Origin: Mycolicibacterium rhodesiae NBB3
GTDB lineage: Bacteria; Actinomycetota; Actinomycetes; Mycobacteriales; Mycobacteriaceae
Direction of reading: 5' to 3'
DNA: 64,000 bases
Assembly (NCBI RefSeq): GCF_000230895.2
Contig: NC_016604.1
Span: 1,302,001 to 1,366,000, forward strand
Below the pieces are notes generated by a model. It was not told where the DNA came from. It did no database searches and saw nothing but the letters and a program-made list of their open reading frames with translations. Shown here one piece after another: positions 8,684 to 16,288 of the stretch (the stretch's first letter is position 1; every line of letters starts with the position of its first letter). The position numbers were made by a program, and so were the translations under genes.

Positions 8684-9759
8684 GGCCGTCCCACCTTCCT
8701 GTAGCGGTTCTCCGCGACCGGAAGGCCGAGTCGATGACGTAACGTCTCGCCGTCCGCGTATGCCTGGCGGAACTTGCCCGCCCGCTGCAGGATCGGCACC
8801 ACCTCATCGACGATGACCGGCAGGTCGGTGGCGTTGACGGAAGGCCGTAACCGCAGTCCCTCGATACCGGACTCGCACCAGCCGATGATCAATTCGGCGA
8901 GTTCTGTCGGTGTGCCGTCGAAGACCAGCGCATCCGAGCGGGCATCGGTGACGCCGGAGAAGGAGACGAACACGTCCGCGTAGACCTTGAGTTCGTCGTC
9001 TCCGAGCTCGTTCAGGATCGTGTCGAGCGACTTCTCGTCGGTTGGCGTGATGAAGACGAGATCCGCGCTACGGGCGGCGAATTCGTAGGCGGGTTGCGCA
9101 TGCGCCAACGCGGCCACGACAGGCTGGCCCTGAGGGGGGCGTGGGGTGATCGACGGTCCCTTGACCGAGAAGTACTTGCCGACGAAGTCGATGTAGTGCA
9201 GCTTGTCGCGGTCGATGAACCGTCCGGTGGCGGCGTCGCGAATGACGGCGTCGTCCTCCCAGCTGTCCCAGAGTCGACGGGCCACCTCGACAGCGTCCGA
9301 TGCTTCGTCGAACAGGTCGACGCCACTGAGGTCGCGGCGCCCGAACAAGTCTGCTTCATGTTGGGTGCCGCTCACCCTCACCTGCCAGCCGGCCCGGCCG
9401 TGCGAGACGAAGTCCAGTGTCGCAATGGCTTTGGATACGTGAAACGGTTCGGTGTGGGTGACGGTGGCGACCGGTATGAGTCCGATGTGGGTGGTCGCCG
9501 GCGCCACCCGGGACGCGATGAGGACCGCGTCGGGTCGACCGGCGAGCCAACGCGATTCGATCTCGGGGTGACGCCGCCGCTGCGGGGTGAGCGCATCGTC
9601 GATGGTGAGGAAGTCCAGCAGGCCGCGCTCCGCGGTGGCTGCCAGGCCAGACCAGTAGCGACCGCTGGTGACGCCTTCACTCTCAGCCGTGTGACGCCAC
9701 GCCTCCGGATGCCAGCCGAAGCCGTCAAGCGCGACGCCAAGGTGCAGATGCCCGGTCAT
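8680..9759 (-). CDS. NtaA-like LLM-class flavin-dependent monooxygenase, short form
   Basis: The ATG at 9759 gives a 359-residue protein beginning MTGHLHLGVALDGFG, which overlaps the upstream GNAT stop by four bases. The frame is open further upstream, but that part is antisense-like low-complexity sequence over the GNAT gene. THTEPFHVSKAIATLDFVSHGRAGWQVRVS and RRLWDSWEDDAV mark the NtaA/SnaA subgroup. It is some 80 residues shorter than its operon partner at 6243-7586, mainly at the C-terminus. It is probably an FMNH2-dependent oxygenase needing an external reductase. It overlaps the next LLM gene by four bases. Confidence 0.85.
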   Translation of the reverse strand: MTGHLHLGVALDGFGWHPEAWRHTAESEGVTSGRYWSGLAATAERGLLDFLTIDDALTPQRRRHPEIESRWLAGRPDAVLIASRVAPATTHIGLIPVATVTHTEPFHVSKAIATLDFVSHGRAGWQVRVSGTQHEADLFGRRDLSGVDLFDEASDAVEVARRLWDSWEDDAVIRDAATGRFIDRDKLHYIDFVGKYFSVKGPSITPRPPQGQPVVAALAHAQPAYEFAARSADLVFITPTDEKSLDTILNELGDDELKVYADVFVSFSGVTDARSDALVFDGTPTELAELIIGWCESGIEGLRLRPSVNATDLPVIVDEVVPILQRAGKFRQAYADGETLRHRLGLPVAENRYRKVGRP

Positions 9760-10253
9760 CGCAGCGTCTTCTCGAAGGCGATCGGGTAGGTTTCGCCGAC
9801 GGTGGGCAGCGGGCTGGGAAGCCGGGTGTATCCCGAGGACAGGTACAGCGCCTCGGCTTCGGGCTGACGGTTGCCGGTTGTCAGATAGACGCGTCGATAT
9901 CCGCGCGCGGCGATCTCGCGCTCGAGTTCGGCGACGATGGCCTTCGCGAAACCTCGCTGCCGGTGTCTGCTGTCGGTCCAGACGCGTTTGAGCTCGGCCC
10001 TGCTGTCGTCGAACCGCCTGAAGGCCCCGCCGGTGACGGGTTGGCCATCGAGAAGGCCGATGAGCAGCGCGCCGTCGGGCGGCGTGAAGTCCTCGGCGGG
10101 GTACTCCTCCAGAAGCCATTTCATGACCCGCTGCTCGGTGCCGCCGTAGCGACCGGAGTACTCGACGGCCAACTCGGCCAGCAGCGGTGCGGCCAGCGGA
10201 TCACGCTGGTCCACTGCCACGAAGCGGAGCTCATCGACTGTCGGCACGGTCAT
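9756..10253 (-). CDS. GNAT family N-acetyltransferase
   Basis: A 165-residue protein with the GNAT acetyl-CoA loop seen as RVWTDSRHRQRGFAKAIV, followed by AELEREIAARGYRRVYLTT and the final YLSSGYTRL element. It transfers an acetyl group to an amine of unknown identity. The first gene of the GNAT-LLM-LLM-LLM operon, it may modify an amine substrate or product of the oxidases or provide resistance, which is inference. A GTG directly precedes the ATG at 10253 and is an alternative start. A perfect dyad (GTCCA-N4-TGGAC) sits ten bases upstream and is a candidate operator for the operon. Confidence 0.88.
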   Translation of the reverse strand: MTVPTVDELRFVAVDQRDPLAAPLLAELAVEYSGRYGGTEQRVMKWLLEEYPAEDFTPPDGALLIGLLDGQPVTGGAFRRFDDSRAELKRVWTDSRHRQRGFAKAIVAELEREIAARGYRRVYLTTGNRQPEAEALYLSSGYTRLPSPLPTVGETYPIAFEKTLR

Positions 10254-10262
10254 CACTCAACT

Positions 10263-10276
10263 GTCCAACGCTGGAC
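10263..10276. promoter_or_regulatory. inverted repeat, candidate operator of the GNAT-LLM operon
   Basis: GTCCA, four bases (ACGC), then TGGAC form a perfect 5+5 dyad ten bases before the acetyltransferase start and inside the divergent gap with the SDR gene. The position suits a repressor site. No regulator gene is adjacent, so the binding protein is unknown and chance occurrence is possible. Confidence 0.4.
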
Positions 10277-10350
10277 GCGTAAATGCATTCCGGAACTGGG
10301 GATTCGCTCACGGTGATCGGAAGTGACCGCATGTCGACGTGACAACTACC

Positions 10351-10362
10351 TATTCTTTCGCC
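10351..10362 (+). promoter_or_regulatory. putative leaderless promoter (-10) of the SDR gene
   Basis: TATTCT at 10351-10356, six bases, then the ATG at 10363. The spacing implies a leaderless transcript and favours this ATG over the in-frame GTG at 10339, which would lie upstream of the start of transcription. Confidence 0.5.
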
Positions 10363-11205
10363 ATGTCATCGAGCCTGTCAGAAAGGGTCGCATTCGTCAC
10401 CGGCGGCGCATCGGGCATCGGCGCCGCACTGGCCACCGAGCTCGTAGACAGGGGCGCGGAGGTCTGGATCGCCGACCGTCAGATCGGCCGGGCGCATGAG
10501 GTGGCGCAACGCTTGAGCGGGCGCGGCGCAGCGGTTCATGCGATCGAACTCGATGTGCGCGACGCGGCCGCGTTCGAGCGTGCGGTGACCGACGCAATGC
10601 ACGAGTCGGGACGGATCGACTACCTGTTCAACAACGCGGGCATCGGAGTGTCCGGTGAGATCGACTCGTACACGCTGGCGGACTGGGACGACGTCTTCGA
10701 CGTGAATCTGCGCGGTGTTGTACACGGTATCCAGGCGGTCTACCCGATCATGATTCGACAGCATTCCGGACATATTGTGAACACGGCCTCGATGGCGGGG
10801 CTGACCACCACGGTGGGTCAGGCGAGTTACACCGCCACCAAGCATGCGGTTGTCGCGCTCTCTCGTTCGATGCGCGTCGAGGCCGAGCGTCACGGCGTGC
10901 GGGTCTCCGTGCTGTGCCCCGGTGTGATTCGCACTCCTATCCTCATCGGTGGCGAGTACGGACGGATCAACGCGCCGGGACTGACGCGCGAGGAGTTCCT
11001 CAAGTCTTGGGAACGGTTGCACCCCATGGACGCCGACGAATTCGCCAAACGTGTGCTGAAGGCTGTCCTGCGCAATAACGCCATGATCATCGTGCCCGGA
11101 TGGTGGAAGGCGTGGTGGTACATGGAACGGGTCTCGCCTGCGCTGTCGCTCCGACTCTCGAGACGTTTACTCCGGGAGCTCCGGAAGATGGAGTCACCCA
11201 CCTAG
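10363..11205 (+). CDS. short-chain dehydrogenase/reductase
   Basis: A 280-residue Rossmann-fold enzyme. TGGASGIG near residue 12 binds the nucleotide, NNAG follows, and the catalytic Ser-Tyr-Lys set appears as NTASMAGLTTTVGQASYTATK. It oxidises or reduces an alcohol/ketone with NAD(P). The C-terminal tail is basic and amphipathic (KAWWYMERVSPALSLRLSRRLLREL), as in several mycobacterial SDRs thought to sit at membranes. The start is chosen at 10363 because of the leaderless promoter spacing. It is divergent from the LLM operon, so the two may respond to a shared signal. Its TAG stop shares CTAG with the convergent HNH gene. Confidence 0.88.
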   Translation: MSSSLSERVAFVTGGASGIGAALATELVDRGAEVWIADRQIGRAHEVAQRLSGRGAAVHAIELDVRDAAAFERAVTDAMHESGRIDYLFNNAGIGVSGEIDSYTLADWDDVFDVNLRGVVHGIQAVYPIMIRQHSGHIVNTASMAGLTTTVGQASYTATKHAVVALSRSMRVEAERHGVRVSVLCPGVIRTPILIGGEYGRINAPGLTREEFLKSWERLHPMDADEFAKRVLKAVLRNNAMIIVPGWWKAWWYMERVSPALSLRLSRRLLRELRKMESPT

Positions 11206-12692
11206 AACGGTGGTGGGTCGGAGTCGTTCTGTGCGCGTTCGGCTTTGATGCGCGCATCGCGTTCTTGGGCTCGGCTGCGTTGGCGTTGGGGCATCATCAG
11301 GCCCCGGTCGGTGCTGAACCTCTGGGCTGTGGGTGGGGGTGGCAGCGGCCCGGTGTCGGTGTCCCAGTCCGGGAAGTAACTTCGACTGCCTGGATGCGTT
11401 GTGTAGGTGTGGCCGGTCGGCGAGGTCCACACCGCCGCCCCGTCGGGCAGCAGGGTGAGTTCCCAGTCGCCGGTCCAGAACGTCTTGAGCAGGTGATGTT
11501 TTCGGCACAGACAGGCCAGGTTCGACGGATGCGTAGGTCCGACGGGATACGGGATCACATGGTCGATGTCGCAATTCTGGGCCGGTGTCGTGCAGCCGGG
11601 GAACCGGCATGTCAGATCCCGGCCTCGCACAAACCGCGCCAACCCTGCCGAGGGCCGATACCCCGACTCCGGCTGCGCATCCACGGCAGTGTACAGCGGG
11701 CGCAGTGTGGCGCCGTTGCGCAACAGTTCGGCCAGCAGCGGTGTCGGCAACACTTCAGTACCGGACAGGATCGCCGTGCCCGTCGGGGTGGGGGTGGGCT
11801 GTTGCGCGGTGGCCTGCGAGGCGGGAGTCGTCGGTGCGGGAGTTTGCGGCGCGGCGCTTTGCGCTGCCTCGTCGTCTAGGCCGTCAAGGGTGGCGTGGTC
11901 GGTGTACACGGTGACGACGATCGAGGACTTCGGCGCCGGATGGCTCTCGCGGGCGGGGCAGTTCGGCGAATCGCACGCACACGGCAGGTGATGATTGCCG
12001 TGGCCGAGTGCGGCCAGCGCGGCCGCGCGGCGCTGCCCGGCCGTGCGGGGATCGTCCTCGCACACTGTGGCCGCCATCGCCGCGATCGTGGTCTTCAACA
12101 CCGCAGCATCAGCAGCATTGAGGCGGCCCCATACCGAGGTCGTGCCGTTTTCGTCTTCGAGGTCGCCGACCACGAAGTCACAACTGCGCGCCAGCGTCTT
12201 GCTCACGATCAGCGCGGCGGGGTCGTGCTCCAACACCAACGCATCCACCGCGGCGATCAACTTGTCCTCGGCCAGCGGCCCCCACGTGCCCGCCCGCGTG
12301 GCGATCGCGGTATCGATCAGCGCCCACACCGCCTCGTCGGTGATCAATTGGGTGCGCCAGGTGATCGCCCCCACCACCCGCGCACTGAGATCACCACGGC
12401 GGAACAACTCCGCCACTAACGGCAGGTGATCACGCAAGGCGACCGCGATGCGCATCTGACCCGAGGCCTTCCGCGAGGTGATGTTCATCGCCGCGGCGAC
12501 TTCGGCGGCCGCGCTGTCCCACCAATCACACGCCCACCGCGCCCGCTCGTCATCATCGAGCACTCGGCGACGCTTGAGTTCAGCGATCGCGGCCAACCGG
12601 CGCGCCGCCGCCGCCGCCTCGGCCCGCGCACCGTCGGCGATCGCCGCGACCACCTCGGCGTCACCAACCCCCGCGAACTCGGACTCGAACAT
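11202..12692 (-). CDS. DUF222 (13E12 family) HNH endonuclease domain protein
   Basis: A 496-residue protein. The N-terminal DUF222 region covers about residues 20-290 and includes RMRIAVALRDHLPLV-like helices. A Thr/Pro/Gln-rich linker follows (PTTPASQATAQQPTPTPTG). The C-terminal HNH motif has CRFPGCTTP, CDIDHVIPY and LCRKHHLLKT, that is Cys pairs, DH and the final HH. This is the mycobacterial REP13E12 type, which is SOS-regulated in M. tuberculosis. The ATG at 12692 lies seven bases after a TAATAT -10 box and inside a perfect LexA site, so the transcript is probably leaderless and damage-inducible. The frame stays open upstream, but that region holds the promoter. It is expected to cut DNA; its biological role is unsettled. 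Confidence 0.88.
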   Translation of the reverse strand: MFESEFAGVGDAEVVAAIADGARAEAAAAARRLAAIAELKRRRVLDDDERARWACDWWDSAAAEVAAAMNITSRKASGQMRIAVALRDHLPLVAELFRRGDLSARVVGAITWRTQLITDEAVWALIDTAIATRAGTWGPLAEDKLIAAVDALVLEHDPAALIVSKTLARSCDFVVGDLEDENGTTSVWGRLNAADAAVLKTTIAAMAATVCEDDPRTAGQRRAAALAALGHGNHHLPCACDSPNCPARESHPAPKSSIVVTVYTDHATLDGLDDEAAQSAAPQTPAPTTPASQATAQQPTPTPTGTAILSGTEVLPTPLLAELLRNGATLRPLYTAVDAQPESGYRPSAGLARFVRGRDLTCRFPGCTTPAQNCDIDHVIPYPVGPTHPSNLACLCRKHHLLKTFWTGDWELTLLPDGAAVWTSPTGHTYTTHPGSRSYFPDWDTDTGPLPPPPTAQRFSTDRGLMMPQRQRSRAQERDARIKAERAQNDSDPPPF

Positions 12693-12705
12693 GTGTTCGA
12701 TATTA
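12685..12705 (-). promoter_or_regulatory. LexA (SOS) box with -10 element of the HNH gene
   Basis: TCGAAC at 12685-12690, four bases, and GTTCGA at 12695-12700 match the mycobacterial SOS box TCGAAC-N4-GTTCGA exactly. On the minus strand a TAATAT -10 (12700-12705) directly abuts it, and the ATG of the HNH gene lies in the box itself. LexA bound here would cover the transcription start. Confidence 0.85.
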
Positions 12706-12764
12706 CTCGGATCCACTGCCGCGCGCACGCAGTTGTCCACAGGGCCCCAAGCCCCTTTCGCCCA

Positions 12765-12786
12765 AAACTTGACACGTGTAAAGTTT
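12765..12786. promoter_or_regulatory. 22-bp inverted repeat operator of the downstream SDR
   Basis: Half-sites AAACTTGACAC and GTGTAAAGTTT are complementary at ten of eleven positions, with ACACGTGT at the centre. The dyad ends six bases before the SDR ATG at 12793 and contains a TAAAGT -10-like hexamer at 12779-12784. Its size and symmetry are typical of TetR-family operators. No regulator gene adjoins it, so a trans-encoded repressor is inferred. Confidence 0.65.
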
Positions 12787-12792
12787 GGCCGC

Positions 12793-13656
12793 ATGGACAA
12801 CATCCGGGGCAAGACCATCGCGATCACCGGCGCCGCCCGCGGCATCGGATACGCCACCGCCAAGGCGCTGCTGGCTCGTGGCGCGCACGTGGTCATCGGT
12901 GACCGTGACGTGGCCTTTCAGGAGTCCGCCGTCGCGCAGCTCACCAAGCTCGGCCAAGTTTCGGGATATCCGCTCGACGTCACCGATCGCGAGTCGTTCG
13001 CGACGTTCCTGGACAAGGCGCGCACCGATGGCGGCGGCCACATCGACGTGCTCATCAACAATGCCGGCGTGATGCCGATCGGCCCGTTCCTCGACGAGAC
13101 CGAACAGTCGATCCGCTCGTCGATCGAGGTGAACCTGTACGGCGTGATCGCCGGTTGCCAGCTGGCGTTGCCCGACATGATCGCGCGGCGCAGCGGCCAC
13201 ATCATCAACATCGCCTCGCTGTCGGGCTTGATCCCGGTGCCCGGCCAGGTCGTCTACGTCGGCGCGAAGTTCGGTGTCGTCGGGCTGTCCGCCGCGCTGG
13301 CCGACGAGGTCGCACCGCACGGCGTCGACGTTTCTGTGGTCATGCCGCCGTTCACCAACACCGAGCTGATCTCCGGCACCGCCGGCAGCGGAGCGATCAA
13401 GCCCGTGGAGCCGGAGGACATCGCCAAGGCCGTCATCAAGACGTTGGAAAAGCCGAAAACCCATGTGGCGGTGCCACCCCCGTTGCGGTTCACCGCGCAG
13501 GCGGCGCAGATGCTGGGCCCGCGCGGCCGCCGCTGGCTGAACCGCAAGCTCGGACTGGACCGCGTATTCCTCGACTTCGACACCACCGCTCGGCAGAGTT
13601 ACGAACAGCGCGCCCGCGCCGCGCAGGGCGTCGTCGAGGGTTCTGAGAAGAGCTAG
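12793..13656 (+). CDS. short-chain dehydrogenase/reductase
   Basis: The ATG at 12793 gives a 287-residue SDR beginning MDNIRGKTIAITGAARGIG, the nucleotide-binding glycine motif. NNAGVMPIGPF and the catalytic NIASLSGLIPVPGQVVYVGAK (Ser, Tyr, Lys) follow. It is probably an NAD(P)-dependent oxidoreductase acting on a lipid or steroid-like substrate; the specificity is not readable. The open frame extends far upstream, but that part is antisense to the HNH gene. A 22-bp dyad overlapping the presumed promoter implies dedicated repression. The stop shares CTAG with the convergent gene at 13653. Confidence 0.88.
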   Translation: MDNIRGKTIAITGAARGIGYATAKALLARGAHVVIGDRDVAFQESAVAQLTKLGQVSGYPLDVTDRESFATFLDKARTDGGGHIDVLINNAGVMPIGPFLDETEQSIRSSIEVNLYGVIAGCQLALPDMIARRSGHIINIASLSGLIPVPGQVVYVGAKFGVVGLSAALADEVAPHGVDVSVVMPPFTNTELISGTAGSGAIKPVEPEDIAKAVIKTLEKPKTHVAVPPPLRFTAQAAQMLGPRGRRWLNRKLGLDRVFLDFDTTARQSYEQRARAAQGVVEGSEKS

Positions 13657-14066
13657 CCGAACGTCGGTATCGGTTGCCCGAGGCGGTACGCCTCGATCGC
13701 CTCGACGTGCTCGAAGAACTCTTCGAGCCCGAACTGGTAGTCGTCGGCGGTGCCCACGAACACGACGTGGACGACCTCGGCATCGTCGGAGGTCATCGCG
13801 ACCGTCGTGACCGGCACCACCTCTCCGTCGTCGGGCACCTCGGCCGTCGACGGAATGAAATACCAGAGCGCGGACTCGTCGTCGGAGAGCTCCTCGTCGA
13901 ACACCCAGCCGCGCTCGGTGATTCGCTCGTCGAGTCGTTCGAGGACCGCGGCGATTTCGATGTCGTCGGACAGCCCGTCGAGAACGCTGTCCGGAATCCA
14001 GCGCGCAGACTGGGTCGCGCGCCGCTTCTTACGGCGAGCCTGCTTGGCCTGCGACTTGCGCGACAT
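13653..14066 (-). CDS. conserved hypothetical protein, acidic with basic N-terminus
   Basis: A 137-residue soluble protein. The N-terminus is strongly basic (SRKSQAKQARRKKRRATQ), the remainder acidic (LSDDESALWYFIPS and EVVHVVFVGTADDYQFGLEEFFEHVE). No catalytic motif or membrane segment is visible. I do not recognise a named family. The basic tail could bind nucleic acid or ribosomes, but this is a guess. It lies ten bases upstream of metZ on the same strand, so it transcribes in the order hypothetical after metZ when read leftward (metZ ends at 14076). It is therefore the likely last gene of the rhodanese-metZ unit. Convergent with an SDR through a shared CTAG. Confidence 0.7.
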   Translation of the reverse strand: MSRKSQAKQARRKKRRATQSARWIPDSVLDGLSDDIEIAAVLERLDERITERGWVFDEELSDDESALWYFIPSTAEVPDDGEVVPVTTVAMTSDDAEVVHVVFVGTADDYQFGLEEFFEHVEAIEAYRLGQPIPTFG

Positions 14067-14075
14067 CCGCGAAAT

Positions 14076-15293
14076 CTACCCCAGCGCTTGGTCGAGATCG
14101 CCGATGAGATCCTCGGTTCCCTCCAGTCCCACCGAGATTCGCACCACCCCGTCACCGAGTCCGATCGCGGCGCGGCCCTCCGGACCCATCGCCCGGTGGG
14201 TCGTGGTGGCGGGATGGGTGATCAACGACTTCGAATCGCCGAGGTTGTTCGAGATGTCCACGATTCTCAACTTGTCGAGGACCTCGAACGCCCGATCCTT
14301 CGTGCCACCTTTGAGTTCGAACGTGACAACCGTTCCGCCGCCGGTCATCTGACGCTTCGCCAGGTCGTACTGCGGATGGGATTCCAGGAACGGATAGCGC
14401 ACCCAGCTCACCGCGGGATGACTTTCGAGAAACTCCGCGACGCGGTGCGCCGACGCGTTCTGGTAATCGACACGTATCGCCAGTGTCTCCAGACCCTTCA
14501 ACAAGGTCCACGCGTTGAACGGACTCAACGCCGGCCCGGTGTGCCGCATCAGCTTCTGCACCGGTTCGTCGATGTACTGCTTGTCGCCGAGGATGGCGCC
14601 GCCGAGTACCCGGCCCTGTCCGTCGATGTGCTTAGTGCCCGAATACACCACGACGTCCGCGCCGAGCGGCATACCCTGCTGCAGGATCGGTGTGGCAAAC
14701 ACGTTGTCCAGCACGACTTTTGCACCGGCGGCGTGGGCGAGTTCGCATACCGCCGAAATATCCACCAGCTGCTGCATCGGGTTCGACGGCGTCTCGAAGA
14801 ACACCGCCTTCGTGGGAACCGACAACGCCTCCTCCCACTGCGACAGATCATCACCGTCGACGAACACGGTCTCCACACCCCAGCGCGGCAGGATCTCGTT
14901 ACACACCACGAAGCACGATCCGAACAGGCTGCGCGCTGCAACCAATCGGTCACCCGCACCGAGCAGGGCGCCGAGCGACGTGAACACCGCCGCCATCCCC
15001 GTCGCCGTCGCAAAGCACGCCGGCGCGCCCTCGATCAGCCGTAGGCGCTCCTCGAACATCGAGATGGTCGGATTCCCGTAGCGGGAGTAGACGTAGCGGT
15101 CGATGTCGCCGGTGAACGCCTTCTCCGCCTCCGCCGCCGAGGAGTAGACGTACCCCGACGTCAGGTACATCGCCTCCGCGGTCTCCTCGAAACCCGACCG
15201 CAGCAGACCGCCGCGCACACCGATGGTCGCCTGGCTCACGCCATCAGGCAGTTCGGCCGGCTGACGGACGGACGGCACGCCATCGGGGCTCAC
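14076..15293 (-). CDS. metZ: O-succinylhomoserine sulfhydrylase
   Basis: A PLP enzyme of the Cys/Met metabolism family, 405 residues from the GTG at 15293. An ATG at 15305 would give 409, but the GTG overlaps the rhodanese stop by exactly four bases (GTGA). The internal aldimine Lys is in VVVYSGTKHIDGQGR; RYGNPT and the terminal SVGLE region bind substrate and cofactor phosphate. It matches M. tuberculosis MetZ (Rv0391) almost throughout as I recall that sequence. It condenses O-succinylhomoserine with sulfide to give homocysteine for methionine synthesis. Co-translation with a rhodanese suggests linked sulfur handling. Confidence 0.95.
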   Translation of the reverse strand: MSPDGVPSVRQPAELPDGVSQATIGVRGGLLRSGFEETAEAMYLTSGYVYSSAAEAEKAFTGDIDRYVYSRYGNPTISMFEERLRLIEGAPACFATATGMAAVFTSLGALLGAGDRLVAARSLFGSCFVVCNEILPRWGVETVFVDGDDLSQWEEALSVPTKAVFFETPSNPMQQLVDISAVCELAHAAGAKVVLDNVFATPILQQGMPLGADVVVYSGTKHIDGQGRVLGGAILGDKQYIDEPVQKLMRHTGPALSPFNAWTLLKGLETLAIRVDYQNASAHRVAEFLESHPAVSWVRYPFLESHPQYDLAKRQMTGGGTVVTFELKGGTKDRAFEVLDKLRIVDISNNLGDSKSLITHPATTTHRAMGPEGRAAIGLGDGVVRISVGLEGTEDLIGDLDQALG

Positions 15294-15712
15294 GACTGCC
15301 TCCACGGCAGGCCGACGGCCTTCCAGCCGGTAACGCCACGGTGCTTGTGCTCGTCGAGATTGCCTTCGAAGCCGTCGAGAATGTTGTAAGAGGGAGCGAT
15401 GCCGGCCTCGGTCGCGGCCTCGGCGGCGCCGATCGAGCGGTTGCCAGAGCGGCAGAGGAACACCACGGGCCGGTCTTTAGCGGAACCCACCACCCCGATC
15501 TTCTCCAAGAGATCCTCGACGAAATTGTCGTTGTGCTTACCGTCTGAGGTGTTCCATTCGACGTAGACCACCTCGCGATCGAGATCTGACAGATCGGCCA
15601 CACCGACGAACCGCCACTCGGCGTCGGTACGACAGTCGACCAGCACCGCCTCGGGGTTATCGGTCAGCAGCTTCCATGCCTCCTCAGGCGTGATGTCTCC
15701 GGCATAGGTCAT
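15290..15712 (-). CDS. rhodanese-like sulfurtransferase (Rv0390-like)
   Basis: A single rhodanese domain of 140 residues, starting MTYAGDITPEEAW at 15712. VLVDCRTDAEW opens the domain, and the active-site loop reads FLCRSGNRS with the persulfide-forming Cys. Such proteins carry sulfane sulfur to acceptors. It overlaps metZ by four bases, and the same pairing (Rv0390-Rv0391) exists in M. tuberculosis. The frame is open to 15790, but that extension is low-complexity and lacks the domain. The 120 bases upstream (15713-15832) hold no gene that I can see. Confidence 0.92.
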   Translation of the reverse strand: MTYAGDITPEEAWKLLTDNPEAVLVDCRTDAEWRFVGVADLSDLDREVVYVEWNTSDGKHNDNFVEDLLEKIGVVGSAKDRPVVFLCRSGNRSIGAAEAATEAGIAPSYNILDGFEGNLDEHKHRGVTGWKAVGLPWRQS

Positions 15713-15832
15713 ATCTCGACTCCCGCTTGTCCCCTGCCCTGCGGGCGTGGGCCCACCGGTCACTCGCTCGTTCCTCGCTGCGATCCTCACGCGCGCTCGT
15801 CTTCGGCGCTCACGGACGTGAGTCTCCCACAG

Positions 15833-16285
15833 CTAGCTGGGGACCGACGTACAGACCTTCCATGCCCCGTCCTCGAGTACAAACGTCGTTTCGACGTCTG
15901 TCTTGGCGTCCGGCGCCTTGTCGAATTGATACGTCACCTTCGCCGTCGCGCGGTCACCGTTGACCACCACATCGGTGACATCGTCGATGAGCCGACGACC
16001 ATGTTTTTCTTTCGAATCGCGTTGACCGGCAAGAACTTCAGCCTCGGTACCCTGCTCCGCGCGGCAGGTGTTCTTCGCGAAGTCCGAGTAGTTCTCCTTC
16101 TGCAGCGCGTCGTTCTGCGCCACCGCGGCGCGCACCACCTGTTGCTCCGGCGACAGCTCGTCGTTGGAGAAGTAATTCACCAACGCGATTCCGATCACGA
16201 CAAGTGAAATGATTGCAAACGCCGCCAGAAACGGCGCCGCCGTGCGCCGGTCGGCTCCGGTGGAGTCGGGGTCAGAGTCAGCCAC
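15833..16285 (-). CDS. single-pass membrane protein with extracytoplasmic NTF2-like domain
   Basis: A 150-residue protein with a short polar N-terminus, one TM helix at about residues 18-41 (AAPFLAAFAIISLVVIGIAL), then a domain of about 100 residues containing VVRAAVAQNDALQKENYSDF, a single Cys (NTCRAEQ), and a terminal strand pair ending DGAWKVCTS. This is the DUF4878/lumazine-binding-like pattern of mycobacterial membrane-anchored NTF2 folds; the protein at 29813-30544 has a similar C-terminal domain. It starts three bases after the purT stop on the same strand, so it is likely translated with purT. The function is unknown. Confidence 0.75.
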   Translation of the reverse strand: MADSDPDSTGADRRTAAPFLAAFAIISLVVIGIALVNYFSNDELSPEQQVVRAAVAQNDALQKENYSDFAKNTCRAEQGTEAEVLAGQRDSKEKHGRRLIDDVTDVVVNGDRATAKVTYQFDKAPDAKTDVETTFVLEDGAWKVCTSVPS

Positions 16286-16288
16286 GAG

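Noticed and set aside
15713..15832. Regulatory RNA or small gene between the rhodanese and NTF2-like genes
   Set aside because: No convincing hairpin, promoter or coding frame was found in these 120 bases.
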